Of a DNA stretch of 64,000 nt, positions 1-9,600 are shown piece after piece (positions within the stretch are counted from its first letter, which is position 1; the number at the start of each line of letters is the position of its first letter). The notes beneath the pieces are model-generated. The model had not been told where the DNA came from. It saw nothing but the letters and a program-made list of their open reading frames with translations, and did not search any database. Made by a program: the position numbers and the translations under genes. The DNA comes from an uncultured Aquimarina sp. (GTDB taxonomy: Bacteria > Bacteroidota > Bacteroidia > Flavobacteriales > Flavobacteriaceae): positions 124,001-188,000 of the forward strand of contig CANMCO010000009.1 of the NCBI GenBank assembly GCA_947496355.1, written 5' to 3'.

Positions 1-487
1 ACCCAATGAGTATGAATTGTTTATTTGGGTTGTAGTTTTAATAGGATCTTCGAAGTTATTTGATAACCTTTTGGGTAACAACAATTCGATCTTATATAAT
101 TCAGATTACTATAGAATTGTTCTTTATATTGGAGTAGGGATGGCGCTTCTTTCGTTTGTTTTAAATCTTATCTGTATTCAGATATATGGGGTTACCGGTG
201 CCGCTATTGCCACATTTGGGGCTGTACTCTGTTATAACATTGCAAAATTATGGGTGGTTTATACAAAATTTAAAATGCACCCGTTTTCTGGTAAAACAAC
301 CCTGACTTTATTTATAGTTCTAGTCTTTGTTTTCGGATTTTACTTTTGGGACTTTCAATTACATCCAATACTTAATATTGTTTTTAAAAGTATCTTAATT
401 GGAATGGTGTATGGTATGGTTGTTTATTTGCTAAAGATATCTTCAGATATTAATGATCTCATAAAGAAAATCCCTCGAGGTGCCTAA
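1..487 (+). CDS. Polysaccharide/oligosaccharide flippase, C-terminal part (5' end outside window)
   Basis: The reading frame is open from base 2 to the TAA at 485-487, so this is the C-terminal ~161 residues of a gene that begins upstream. It shows at least four hydrophobic segments, with the glycine-rich stretch YGVTGAAIATF between two of them and a short basic tail (DLIKKIPRGA). That layout matches the end of MATE/Wzx-like flippases, which move lipid-linked sugar units across the inner membrane for O-antigen, capsule or exopolysaccharide assembly. Family assignment rests on topology and the G-rich helix only. The substrate cannot be told without the missing N-terminal two thirds and its upstream neighbours. 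A terminator hairpin overlaps the stop codon, so this is the last gene of its operon. Confidence 0.65.
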   Translation, partial: PNEYELFIWVVVLIGSSKLFDNLLGNNNSILYNSDYYRIVLYIGVGMALLSFVLNLICIQIYGVTGAAIATFGAVLCYNIAKLWVVYTKFKMHPFSGKTTLTLFIVLVFVFGFYFWDFQLHPILNIVFKSILIGMVYGMVVYLLKISSDINDLIKKIPRGA

Positions 488-509
488 GCATACAACTCTG
501 AGGGATTTT
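467..509 (+). terminator. Rho-independent terminator overlapping the flippase stop codon
   Basis: The arms aaaatccctc (467-476) and gagggatttt (500-509) are perfectly complementary, and the left arm lies inside the last codons of the flippase gene. The run of T after the right arm suits plus-strand termination. Confidence 0.7.
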
Positions 510-551
510 CCAACTAACCAACCAAAAAAATAAATGTTATATATGTCTTTC

Positions 552-1880
552 TTAGCTTCTACTTCTTGCCGTATTTGACCTTGTTGGTCTATTAGAAGTA
601 TTACTTCTTTGTTTGTTTACACTAGATCTGGATTTGTTTGTTCCTCTATTATATTGACTGTTATTAGAACGTTTTGTTACATTTCCAGAAGATTTTCTGT
701 TTACAGTTCTAGGTTTCTGAACCTGTGGTCTGCTATTTCCGTTGTATTTAGATCTACTATTATTTTGTGATCTGCTAGCAACTGCATTTCTAGTTCTTTG
801 AGTAGTTTGTACTTTACTTCTAGAAGGAGCAGTCCTTTTATTTTGTACTCTTGGCTTTGTTTGCGTATTTCTGATTGTAGTACGTGTTCTGGTATTTGGT
901 GTTACAGAACGAGTTCTATTTACATTTCTAGTATTACTATTCACGGTACGTGTTCTAGTATTTGCCGCTACAGATCGAGTTCTGTTTACGTTTCTAGTAT
1001 TACTATTTACAGATCTACTTCTTGTATTATTTCTAGCACCATACTCTGCTGATCTATTTCTAGTAGTACTTCTTGTACCATAGTTGTTTGATCTACTACG
1101 TGCTATATTACTATAATTACGATCATTTCTTTTATACATTGCTGTTCTATGATCTCTTGATCTATAACCAACATTTCTGGCATTTGATCCTCTATACCCT
1201 CTGTTATAGCTAGATACTCTATTATGAGGTCTGTAGTAGTTACGACTTCTATAAGGTCTGCTATAGTATCCGTTATAGTAATTTGATCTATATACAGTGT
1301 ATGAACATCTATAAGGCGTATAATATCTTCTATATGGTCTGTTGTATACAATACATCTGCTTACTAATGGAACAGTGAAATATGCATGAAAAGGTCTGTA
1401 TACATAATGTCTATTGTAACTATTGATAAATCCAGTACAGTTTATAAAGTTACCGTAAGCGTTATAGTTTACATATAAGCCACCAACTCGAGCTATACGA
1501 CCAAAACGGTTATAATTAATATATACGTCACCAGCTTGAGTGATTCTGCCATAATAGTCATAGAATATAGGAATATCTTCTACCTGCACTACAGCACCAT
1601 AATCATCATACTGTACAAAAGCATCATAATCGTATCCAGAATTAAAGCTTATGTTTACTCCAGGAGCATTAACACCAACACTAACTCCACCCCGTCGGCC
1701 ATTAAGATAAAAATCAAATTGCCCATCTGCATATACAGAGAAATCAACTCCACCTTCAGAGAAAATAAATGATTTTCCATTGTTGTAATAGCGAGTAGAT
1801 GACTCCGTGTTTGTGTCTGATGCATTAGCCGTAAATGATGCTAATAATAAACCTGTAAAAAGTATAACAAAATTTTTCAT
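552..1880 (-). CDS. Secreted 16-residue tandem-repeat protein with long basic R/S/N/T-rich tail
   Basis: The 442-residue product has a clear signal peptide (residues 1-20, cut after TANA). Residues 30-60 (YNNGKSFIFSEGGVDFSVY) and 91-150 form the conserved part. The latter holds tandem 16-residue units, starting at about 91, 107, 123 and 139, of the form Y-[DN]-x-[YF]-G-R-hydrophobic-x-x-[VA]-G-x-hydrophobic-Y-hydrophobic-N. A Tyr/Arg-rich linker with two Cys follows (about 160-235). Residues ~240-442 are low complexity, strongly basic, made of R, S, N, T and K, with a doubled block NSNTRNVNRTRSV. I do not recognise a named family. The gene at 17503-18162 is a shorter paralogue sharing signal, N-terminal block and repeats but ending in an acidic tail. 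It has its own sigma-54-like promoter. An envelope or surface role is inferred from export only. Confidence 0.75.
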   Translation of the reverse strand: MKNFVILFTGLLLASFTANASDTNTESSTRYYNNGKSFIFSEGGVDFSVYADGQFDFYLNGRRGGVSVGVNAPGVNISFNSGYDYDAFVQYDDYGAVVQVEDIPIFYDYYGRITQAGDVYINYNRFGRIARVGGLYVNYNAYGNFINCTGFINSYNRHYVYRPFHAYFTVPLVSRCIVYNRPYRRYYTPYRCSYTVYRSNYYNGYYSRPYRSRNYYRPHNRVSSYNRGYRGSNARNVGYRSRDHRTAMYKRNDRNYSNIARSRSNNYGTRSTTRNRSAEYGARNNTRSRSVNSNTRNVNRTRSVAANTRTRTVNSNTRNVNRTRSVTPNTRTRTTIRNTQTKPRVQNKRTAPSRSKVQTTQRTRNAVASRSQNNSRSKYNGNSRPQVQKPRTVNRKSSGNVTKRSNNSQYNRGTNKSRSSVNKQRSNTSNRPTRSNTARSRS

Positions 1881-1935
1881 AATTCTTGATTTTTAGTGTG
1901 TGTATCAATTTGTGTTTTGATGCACACTTTTATAG

Positions 1936-1952
1936 TATCAAGCAGCGTGCCA
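1936..1952 (-). promoter_or_regulatory. Sigma-54-like -24/-12 promoter of the 442-residue repeat protein
   Basis: On the minus strand the sequence reads TTGGCACG-CTGC-TTGAT, preceded by a T run. The -24 element TGGCACG is exact and the 4-base spacer to TTG is right for RpoN promoters; the -12 element has GA where GC is usual. The same TTTTTGGCACG-N4-TTGA arrangement precedes the paralogue at 17503-18162. It lies 56-72 bases upstream of the start codon. The rest of 1881-2191 holds only a hairpin at 2098-2126. Confidence 0.6.
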
Positions 1953-2097
1953 AAAAATTAAAGAACTGATATACAGGTGTTTATTAAATATTAAGAATTT
2001 TTCACGGTATGTTTATTTTAAAATAAACACTTCTTATAGTTGCGAGAATCTTCAAAATAAGTAGCTCTTAATTTTATAGGAAAGACTGTAAAACAAA

Positions 2098-2126
2098 GAT
2101 AGCCAGGATTCTATATCCTGGCTATC
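2098..2126 (-). terminator. Hairpin terminator downstream of the first RiPP precursor
   Basis: The 11-base arms gatagccagga and tcctggctatc are perfectly complementary around a 7-base loop. Read on the minus strand they are followed by TTTGTTTT. The hairpin sits 66 bases past the stop codon of 2192-2362. Confidence 0.65.
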
Positions 2127-2191
2127 CATAATTTTCATTCGAAAATCAGTTCGTTTCTTAATTTTTGATCAAATTATGATCCGTTATAGTT

Positions 2192-2362
2192 TTAATGATC
2201 ACAATAATTAGTATTGTCTGCTTGACAACCTCTTCCTTCTACACTAGTACCACAATTTTGACTTGCAGTATTTCTTCCTCCTTTTATTGAGGACATTGAA
2301 TTAAGCTTAGAAATGGTTTTTTTGGATAAGAATAATTTTAAATCTTTTTTCTGGTTTTTCAT
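2192..2362 (-). CDS. RiPP precursor peptide, class I lanthipeptide-like leader, 56 residues
   Basis: The ORF starts at ATG 2362 and ends at TAA 2194-2192. The leader (residues 1-29) carries DLKLFLSKKTISKLNS and ends in IKGG, the leader style of Bacteroidota short natural-product precursors (TIGR04149-type GG peptides and class I lanthipeptides with a K-x-T-I-x-x-L motif). The 27-residue core after GG has three Cys and five Ser/Thr plus many Asn and Gly. Two other genes in the window (24724-24876, 28079-28258) encode peptides with the same leader and unrelated cores. No LanB/LanC, radical SAM enzyme or peptidase-containing ABC transporter is in the window, so modification and export would have to be supplied in trans. 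Leader resemblance is seen directly; the lanthipeptide nature of the product is inference. Confidence 0.75.
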   Translation of the reverse strand: MKNQKKDLKLFLSKKTISKLNSMSSIKGGRNTASQNCGTSVEGRGCQADNTNYCDH

Positions 2363-2538
2363 GTTCTTAATTTTAGATTTTAAGAGTTTACCTGAACATT
2401 AAAGACACTCAGGATTATGTCTGTATTCTTTATTAACTTCGATTATAAGTAATAAATATACATTTTTCATATGAGAAAAAAGAGTGTTAGTGATTGATTC
2501 TGAGATGTGTTAGATTAAATGCTTATTTCACAGCTTTT

Positions 2539-2964
2539 TTATCTAACGGTTCTATTTGTAATATTTTCGTCGAATTTTTTGATAAACAATTTTACTTTCT
2601 CTTCATCAAGAGTACCTTTTGTACTTAATGCTTTATGTTTTAAGAGATTCTTGATGACCCTTTTATTATTATATTGAGATATACCAACTTCCATCATAAG
2701 ATCAAGTTGCGAAAAGTAAATTTTCAGAAAATCATCATCAAAATATTTAGGAGTTTCATTGTCCTTTCTTTGTATAAAAACGACTTCATCACCTGTTTTA
2801 AGGTTAAAAGCATAAAAGAGGACTCCCATTTGTTCTCTTTCAAATTTCATAATTTCTTTACCATCCAAAAGTACTTTACCTTTTTTTAGTTTTACATTTT
2901 GAGCATTCATCTGGATAAAAGAAATAAATATGAGGCTTATTACTAAAATTAATTTTTGTTTCAT
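2539..2964 (-). CDS. Small secreted protein of unknown function
   Basis: The 141-residue product starts with a signal peptide (about residues 1-21, cut near QMNA-QN) and has a mature part of ~120 residues that is charged, Lys-rich and predicted alpha/beta. It contains GKVLLDGKEIMKFERE, typical of small flavobacterial periplasmic proteins, but I do not recognise a named domain. It is a single gene, separated from the RiPP gene at its 3' side by about 176 bases and from the toxin locus at its 5' side by a strong hairpin. Function unknown; the signal peptide and open length make it a credible gene. Confidence 0.65.
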   Translation of the reverse strand: MKQKLILVISLIFISFIQMNAQNVKLKKGKVLLDGKEIMKFEREQMGVLFYAFNLKTGDEVVFIQRKDNETPKYFDDDFLKIYFSQLDLMMEVGISQYNNKRVIKNLLKHKALSTKGTLDEEKVKLFIKKFDENITNRTVR

Positions 2965-3101
2965 GTTTTTTGTTATTATTGGTTATTGCAAGAATAATGG
3001 TATACGAATAAACATGAGTTCTGTATGTGTATAAAGTTGAAGATTGAGAACTTATTTAGAAATTAACTTTGATTTTTTTTAATAAAAAATGTTCATATAA
3101 A

Positions 3102-3139
3102 AATATAACCTTGCAATATCACTATTGCAAGGTTATATT
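3102..3139 (-). terminator. Strong hairpin downstream of the RHS/immunity operon
   Basis: A perfect 16-base stem (aatataaccttgcaat paired with attgcaaggttatatt) encloses a 6-base loop. On the minus strand it is followed by TTTATATG. It lies about 97 bases past the stop of the immunity-like gene and is the natural end of the toxin operon. The rest of 2965-3235 shows nothing else that I can support. Confidence 0.7.
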
Positions 3140-3235
3140 ACTTTTAATCATTTCAGAATGTTCAATAGCAGTAATGATTTCCAAAGTCATTGCTAAATAT
3201 AACGCATCCTTGTTTACATATCTAACTATAGATTT

Positions 3236-3673
3236 TTATATGTATTTCTGACTTTCTAAGAAAGAGATTAAATCATTTATAAAAGCTTTTGAATCAAAAT
3301 CCTTAATTTTTTTATGATCAAAAACTTCTTTGGTCGTCTTCAAAACTTCCGAAGCTATTAGTTTCTTCCTATATATTCCGTCAAGTTTTTGATAATTGTC
3401 AAAATTTATTTTGCAGTCATATTCTAGTGCCTTTTCAGTAACAAATTTGATACCATCTATTTCTTGCTCTTTCTTTTTTCTAGTATATTTAGGCTTTCTT
3501 GGTATAAAAAAGGGTTCAAAATCCTTGCTTACACAGATTACACCTATATGAATACTCAAGATTCCACTACCAAAATTTAAATTAACAAATTGCTCTTTTA
3601 ATTGATTAGAAATTTCTGTTATTATGTCTGAGTTTACTTCTTTTGAAGCATAAATTGCTAAACCTAAGTCCAT
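3236..3673 (-). CDS. Putative immunity protein for the RHS-linked nuclease toxin
   Basis: The gene encodes a soluble 145-residue protein without a signal peptide. Its start lies 2 bases after the stop of the RHS gene, the usual place for the antitoxin of a polymorphic toxin. It begins with MDLGLAIYAS and has amphipathic helices and a hydrophobic strand ILSIHIGVICVSKDF. The C-terminal half (KALEYDCKINFDNYQKL, then helical residues to the end) recalls small immunity families such as Imm44, but I cannot confirm that without a profile search. A cytoplasmic site fits protection against a nuclease. Role is inferred chiefly from position. Confidence 0.6.
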   Translation of the reverse strand: MDLGLAIYASKEVNSDIITEISNQLKEQFVNLNFGSGILSIHIGVICVSKDFEPFFIPRKPKYTRKKKEQEIDGIKFVTEKALEYDCKINFDNYQKLDGIYRKKLIASEVLKTTKEVFDHKKIKDFDSKAFINDLISFLESQKYI

Positions 3674-3675
3674 AT

Positions 3676-6600
3676 TTATCTAAATATTTTATTTCCAGGA
3701 GGTAACTTACCATTAACTAATACATAGCCATAAATCATTATTTTTTCTTGTACTTTTATTTCTGGAATTGTACCAGTAAATATTACATTCATTGTTAATC
3801 CCATTCCATCTAAGTATGCACTGGGATAACGGTCAAACCCCTTAGATGTTTCTCCATACTTCCAAACTTCACCTACATTTAGATGAGTATATCCAATAGG
3901 GACCGAACTTCCTCTAGCTAAGATTGGATATTGACCATTCCTAGTTGCTCTTAATTCATATGTAAATCCTCTACCACCTAAATTCTTTTCAAGTATACGA
4001 TTTATTTCCCTTAATTGTTTGTTTATTAAAGCAGAATTATCATAAATATATGCACCTGCGCCGGCAACTAATACTACAGGAATAAGTATATCATCCACAA
4101 CACCAATAACAGTTGCGTCATCAGCTAATAGACCTCCCGAAATACCTAAAGCCCAAGCCATTGATGCATTATTCCATTCCTCCTCTGTTTGTGCTGTAAC
4201 GAGTCTAGGGTCTGAAGAGTTGTTAATGATATGATTCCCATAGGTATGCGCTCCTCCACTACTTGTAAAAGTAGATGATATACCGGGGATGGGTGCTATC
4301 AGCGGATCACTATTCACGTAGGTTTGGGACATTTCAATTATTTTGGGCTCTGAGCTTCCTCCAAACAATCCTGTTATAATATCCCATTTAGAGTCTATTA
4401 GATCTCCGAGATCAGAACCAAAGGTGCTAAAAGCATTGTTCGCCCAATCTTTAATACCCCAATTGTCCCAATTGGTAACTACGGTACCGACCAAGCCACC
4501 TAAAATACTTCCGTATGCGTCATTCCATCCACCATCATATTCAGTCATTTCTCCGGTAGGATCATTGTACATCAATGGATTATTGAGTACATATCCATAG
4601 CGATTAAAATTCTGACTGTTATACGGGTTTTGTACATAATTATCCGGCGATAAAAATCTTCCTATGTGAGGGTCATACATGCGGCCGTTCATATGAATTA
4701 AACCAACTTCTGTAAAATGCTCATGTCCTGTATATCCTCTATCCAAAATACTTTCATGTCCCATTTCTCCACCGTTTACAGACCAGTATGCATCTACAGT
4801 TCCCCAAGCGCCAAACTGTCTTCTTTCTTGTAATACTCCATTGGCATTACTACCATTACCTGTTTGTTTGGTGATATTAAGAATGCTTCCCAGATAATCC
4901 CTTTGCAAATGATAAATTGCTCCGCCATCACTTGCTCCAAAAGCACTAATTTTCTCAATTTTGGCTATTGGTGCACTATAGGCATCCCCACCATTATAGA
5001 ATATAAACTTGATACTATTATCCCGTTTATCCTCTATGATCTCTGCAGGGATTATAGAAGAATATTGCTTATGAAACCTACGGTTATTTTTGTTTAACTG
5101 TGAATCGCCATACCAAGCTTCTCTTCTATTTTGCATAGGGCCGTATTCGAAATCCACGATCCCTCTGCCACCATCTTCAAATATTTTGACAGGCTTTTTA
5201 AAAGCATTGTAAGTGATATGTTGTCTAGTACGATTATTAAAGAAGTTTTCTCCAGCGGTATTGGTAGTGATTTCTTTTAGCTGGAATTTTTTGCTTCCAC
5301 TTTGATAGTTAAAAGACCCTATTTTCGAATTCGAAGTAATCCGACCTAGATTGTCAAAATTTGTTGTTTTTGCAAAAGGCCCCGTAATATTACGCAGTCT
5401 ATCTTGATTGTCATAGGTAAACCCTTCGGTATAGCTTTTAAAAATACGGTCGATTCGTGTACTATGAGTTCTTTCTGTTAACGTTCCTCGTTGTACATTG
5501 AATTTATAGGTGTTGTTAATACGTACTTGCTGTGTGTCATCATGTGTTAACTGGTTTCTTGTTAAAAATCCATAGCTGTCATATTGCAATGATTGAGATT
5601 CTCCGGTACCTAGTGCGATACTGGTAATCTGACCTCGGGCATTAGAAGCTGTAATTTTCCAATTATCAAACCCTGTAAAAGCACCATTTGCGTTATAGTC
5701 ATATGAAAAACTACTAGTACTTGCTTTTCCTCGAATCTTGGCAGAATAGGATTCTTTTGAAATCCTTGAAAAACTATCATAGGAGTACGTTTTCCTAAAA
5801 TATGCAATACCATTGTTTTCATTAATTTGGTATAGACGTTTATGACCATCATATGAATAATCATAACGATAGTTTTTGCTATTTATCTGATCAGATGCGA
5901 TGATGTTTTTTAATAATAGGGTAGTATTATCATAACTATAGTTGGTAATCATGTTTGTGTTGTCTCCTACAATTTTTGTCTGACGTATTCTACCATCCGA
6001 TTCATATATATAGGTAGTTGTACCTTTAGGGGTTACCTCTTTAGTTATTTCTCCAAAACCATTATATTCATAGGTATAGGTTCCTGCAGAAGGATCTACC
6101 AATTTGGTTTTACGTCCCCAACCATCCTGTTGTATGGTTTGTGTAGTTCCTTGATAAGAAACTGTTTTTAGATTTCCATTGCCAAAATAGGTATATCTAA
6201 TTGAGCCTCCTGGATCGTCTACTCTCACAACATTACCCATAGCATCTTTGGTTGTGGTGGTAGTCTTTGTACCATCATCTACCGTTACAGAGAGTCCGCT
6301 ATATGAATAACTAATAGTTTTTCCTGTATAGGTGGTTTGGGTTTTTATGCGTCCATAAAAATCATAAGCGGTGGTATTCCATTGGCTAGCCCCACTTCCA
6401 AAATGAGGTTCACTCTCTCGGGCAATACGATCAAACTTATCATATTCTGTAGTAATTTGTGTCCATTGTCCACTTCTCGTCTTTGTTCTGGCCTTAGTTG
6501 CCCGTTGTAAAACATCCAACTCTGAAGAACTCGCAGACCCATCAGCACCATTAGCCATCATTACATAGTTATTCCCTGATTTGGAATAACTTGATGTGTT

Positions 6601-9600
6601 TTGGTTGCTTAAAAAATCAATTGTTTTTATGGGTCTGTACCATTTGTCATATTCATAATTTGTAGATTGACTATAGTGGTTGGTTTCTCTTAGTAGATTA
6701 CCTGTTTTATCATCATAGACATATGTAGTCTCTAACCCAGAAATATCAGTAACTTTTGTAATAAATCTTCCAGAAGAATCGTATTCAAACCGTTGTATTC
6801 TGCCAGCGTTATTACCAAAAGGAGTTTCTAGTATAGAAGTAACATTCCCAAAAGTATCATAAGCGTATGATGTAGTATTAGGTTTGGTTCCATTTCCAGT
6901 TGTTCTAACGGAACTAACCAATGCGCCATTATATGAATATCGGTTTTCTGTTCTAAAACTATCACTACCTATTGTAGAGGTAACACTTCCTAAAATTTTT
7001 CTACCGATGTAATAATCACTTCCTGTACTATTACTGTAGTTAATATTGGTGGTTGTGCTTCCTTGACCAGAATAATTAACCGTAACCCGTGTGGGGTTAT
7101 TATAGGTGTCATAGTCATAATGGCTTGTTGTTACTGTACCATCAAGTCTGTTTTCGTTGGTACTTCTGGTCATAGTTAGTTTAAACACTTTATTAGAAGA
7201 CAGACTATGTTCATATGTGTTTTTTGTTTTGTATATATAATCAGATGGTATAACACCAAAACGTTCGGTATACGGAGTTTGATATTCATCGATAACGGCT
7301 CCTCTTAACGGGATGCTATGCGTAGTATTGGTAAAAATACGATCCGTACCACCAGTATGCCAGTTACTGCGAGCTAAGAATTCGAATCCCTGAAATCCAA
7401 GGCCTTCCAGATGTGAAATAGCATTTTTATAATAAAACAGTCGTTTTACCGTAGGAGTATTTTCTACTTGTCGTTCTATACTATGTACTAGTTTTATACT
7501 AGAAGAATATGCAATATTTACATAGGGATAGACTTGATCTGTACTGGTACTATAGACAACTCCGTTTGCGGTATCATTAGGATTTAGATTACTATAATTG
7601 ATAACATAATTTACCCCATTATTAGTAATTTTTTTGAGCGTCATAGAGGTTTTATGGTCCTGTTGATAATTAAACGTATGTGCTATGTTATCACTTAGAG
7701 TAGCAAACTCTATCTGACTATTAGGGTTATCTGAAGACAAAAACACAGGTACCGGATAATGCTTTACATTTCCTGGAGCCTTTCTATTGCTTATCCTTTC
7801 AAAACGTAAATTATTAGTTGTTCCTAAAGGGTTTAAGTTAGCGTATGTTGTTACTTGTTGGGTACCATTAGAGTTACCATTGTAGGTTTCACTTCGATAT
7901 TTAAGAATATCTGTTTTGCCATCGCTGTTGATATCTAACGGGATCAAATTATAACCAGTTAATTTATTCCCATCCCAAGTACCAATAGAATATTCAAAAG
8001 GAAAACTTTGCGAAGTAGGTATAAACTTCTTACCATCCGACGTGAATATGTAAAATACTTTAGAATTATTAGCCTTCGGAGTCATAAAATCCATCTTTCC
8101 ATCTCCGTTGTAATCCCCAAGTAATAAAGGAAAGTCATTTTTGATATAGGAACTGCTGGTTTCCCAAAGTACGCTTAATGTATTATTGGCAGAAAGTGTA
8201 TATGCATATACTTTTGATGCTGTAAAATGAAGAATATCTGTTCTTCCGTCTCCGTTTACATCAGCTGTTTTTAATCTATCGTCTTTAGCGAATACTTTTC
8301 TTAAAATTCCTGAATTAGTAATAAATCCAGAAGTTTGTCTTCGATCAAGATTTATAAAATGTACTTGAGAAGGATCATTGTTGGTTACAGGTCTACATCT
8401 ACACCTACCACTACTTATGCATCGTTGACTTTGATATTCTTTTGAAACAGTAACTACATCAGATAATCCATCACCGTTAAAGTCTCCGGATAGGTATTCC
8501 AATGGTTTAATTCGCTTTACACCTCTGGTAAAACAATTAATATCTGTTGTATAGGTAGGAGGAGACCACACTTTTTCATATTGAAAGTATATCGGGTTGG
8601 CAATTCCGTTTGCATATACTTTAAATTTTGCTTTACTATTAGTAATATCATGTTGTATCACAGCAAGCCCTTGTCCTGCAAGTATTTTATTTTGATGATT
8701 TAGAAAAGTGACGGGTAGTATGTTTTCAAATCTTCCCGTATTTACTGTAGAAGGTATGGTATGATTATCTCCTTTAAATAGATAAAACTTATCTTTTGTA
8801 TCCGGAAACACAAGGAAGTCCATTTTACCATTTCCTGTAAGATCAAGCGTTCTGGTTTCAGAATTACGAGACTCAATATTATTCAAACCAAGATTTGTAG
8901 TGGTCACCACATAGGAAGGAGTAGGTCCACCGGTAGCATAATAGTTAAAAGAAATAGGATTTAGTGATACCGTTTTATCTCCTGAAAACTCTTGAATACT
9001 TTTAAGTCGATCATATCCAAAATTATCCCAGTTATGCTTAAGCTTGTAGGTTCTATATCCCGCTCCATTCGCTATAATATTGATTTCTTTTAGCCTGACG
9101 TTGGTTTTAAATAAGTGACTATCTATATATGCTGTAGGTTTGTAATATCTATCTTCATACATAAAATTAATACTGTTAATAGGGGCAGTACTGCCCTTAG
9201 AACCATAAAATATTTTACTAATTCTCATTACATTCTCTGATGTAAAATATTTGTATGAAATTCGAATACCCTGTGGGTTTTCTGTGTAAGTAAGCCCATA
9301 TTCAAGTCTAGATTTGGAATCAGTAGTAGTTCCATAATAGGCTACAGATCCATCTGGATATTGTACTTTAAACGAAGCAGGACCATAGCTACTACCGTAT
9401 GGAGAGGTACCTATAGATGTAATCTTAAGATTCGAGTAATTTTCTGTTTGATATTCTGCACCATTACCACCATAAGTACCGGATTTTAGGACTAGTCGTT
9501 GCCCATCTAATGCAAACCTGTCTAGGTTATCAAAATCTACAGGATCAATGACTCCATCGTGATACTTCGTAGAAGGTATTCGGGAGATTGTAGAAATGCC

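Noticed and set aside
904..1030. Regular DNA repeats that could suggest a CRISPR array
   Set aside because: The repeats are in frame inside a coding region for an R/S/N/T-rich tail, differ in sequence and have no unique spacers or cas genes nearby.
3069..3251. 60-codon plus-strand ORF
   Set aside because: It overlaps the 16-base-stem terminator at 3102-3139 and the end of the immunity-like gene, with no recognisable motif.
7366..7396. tRNA T-loop-like string ttcgaatcc
   Set aside because: It lies inside the RHS coding region with no acceptor or anticodon stem around it; no tRNA was found in the window.
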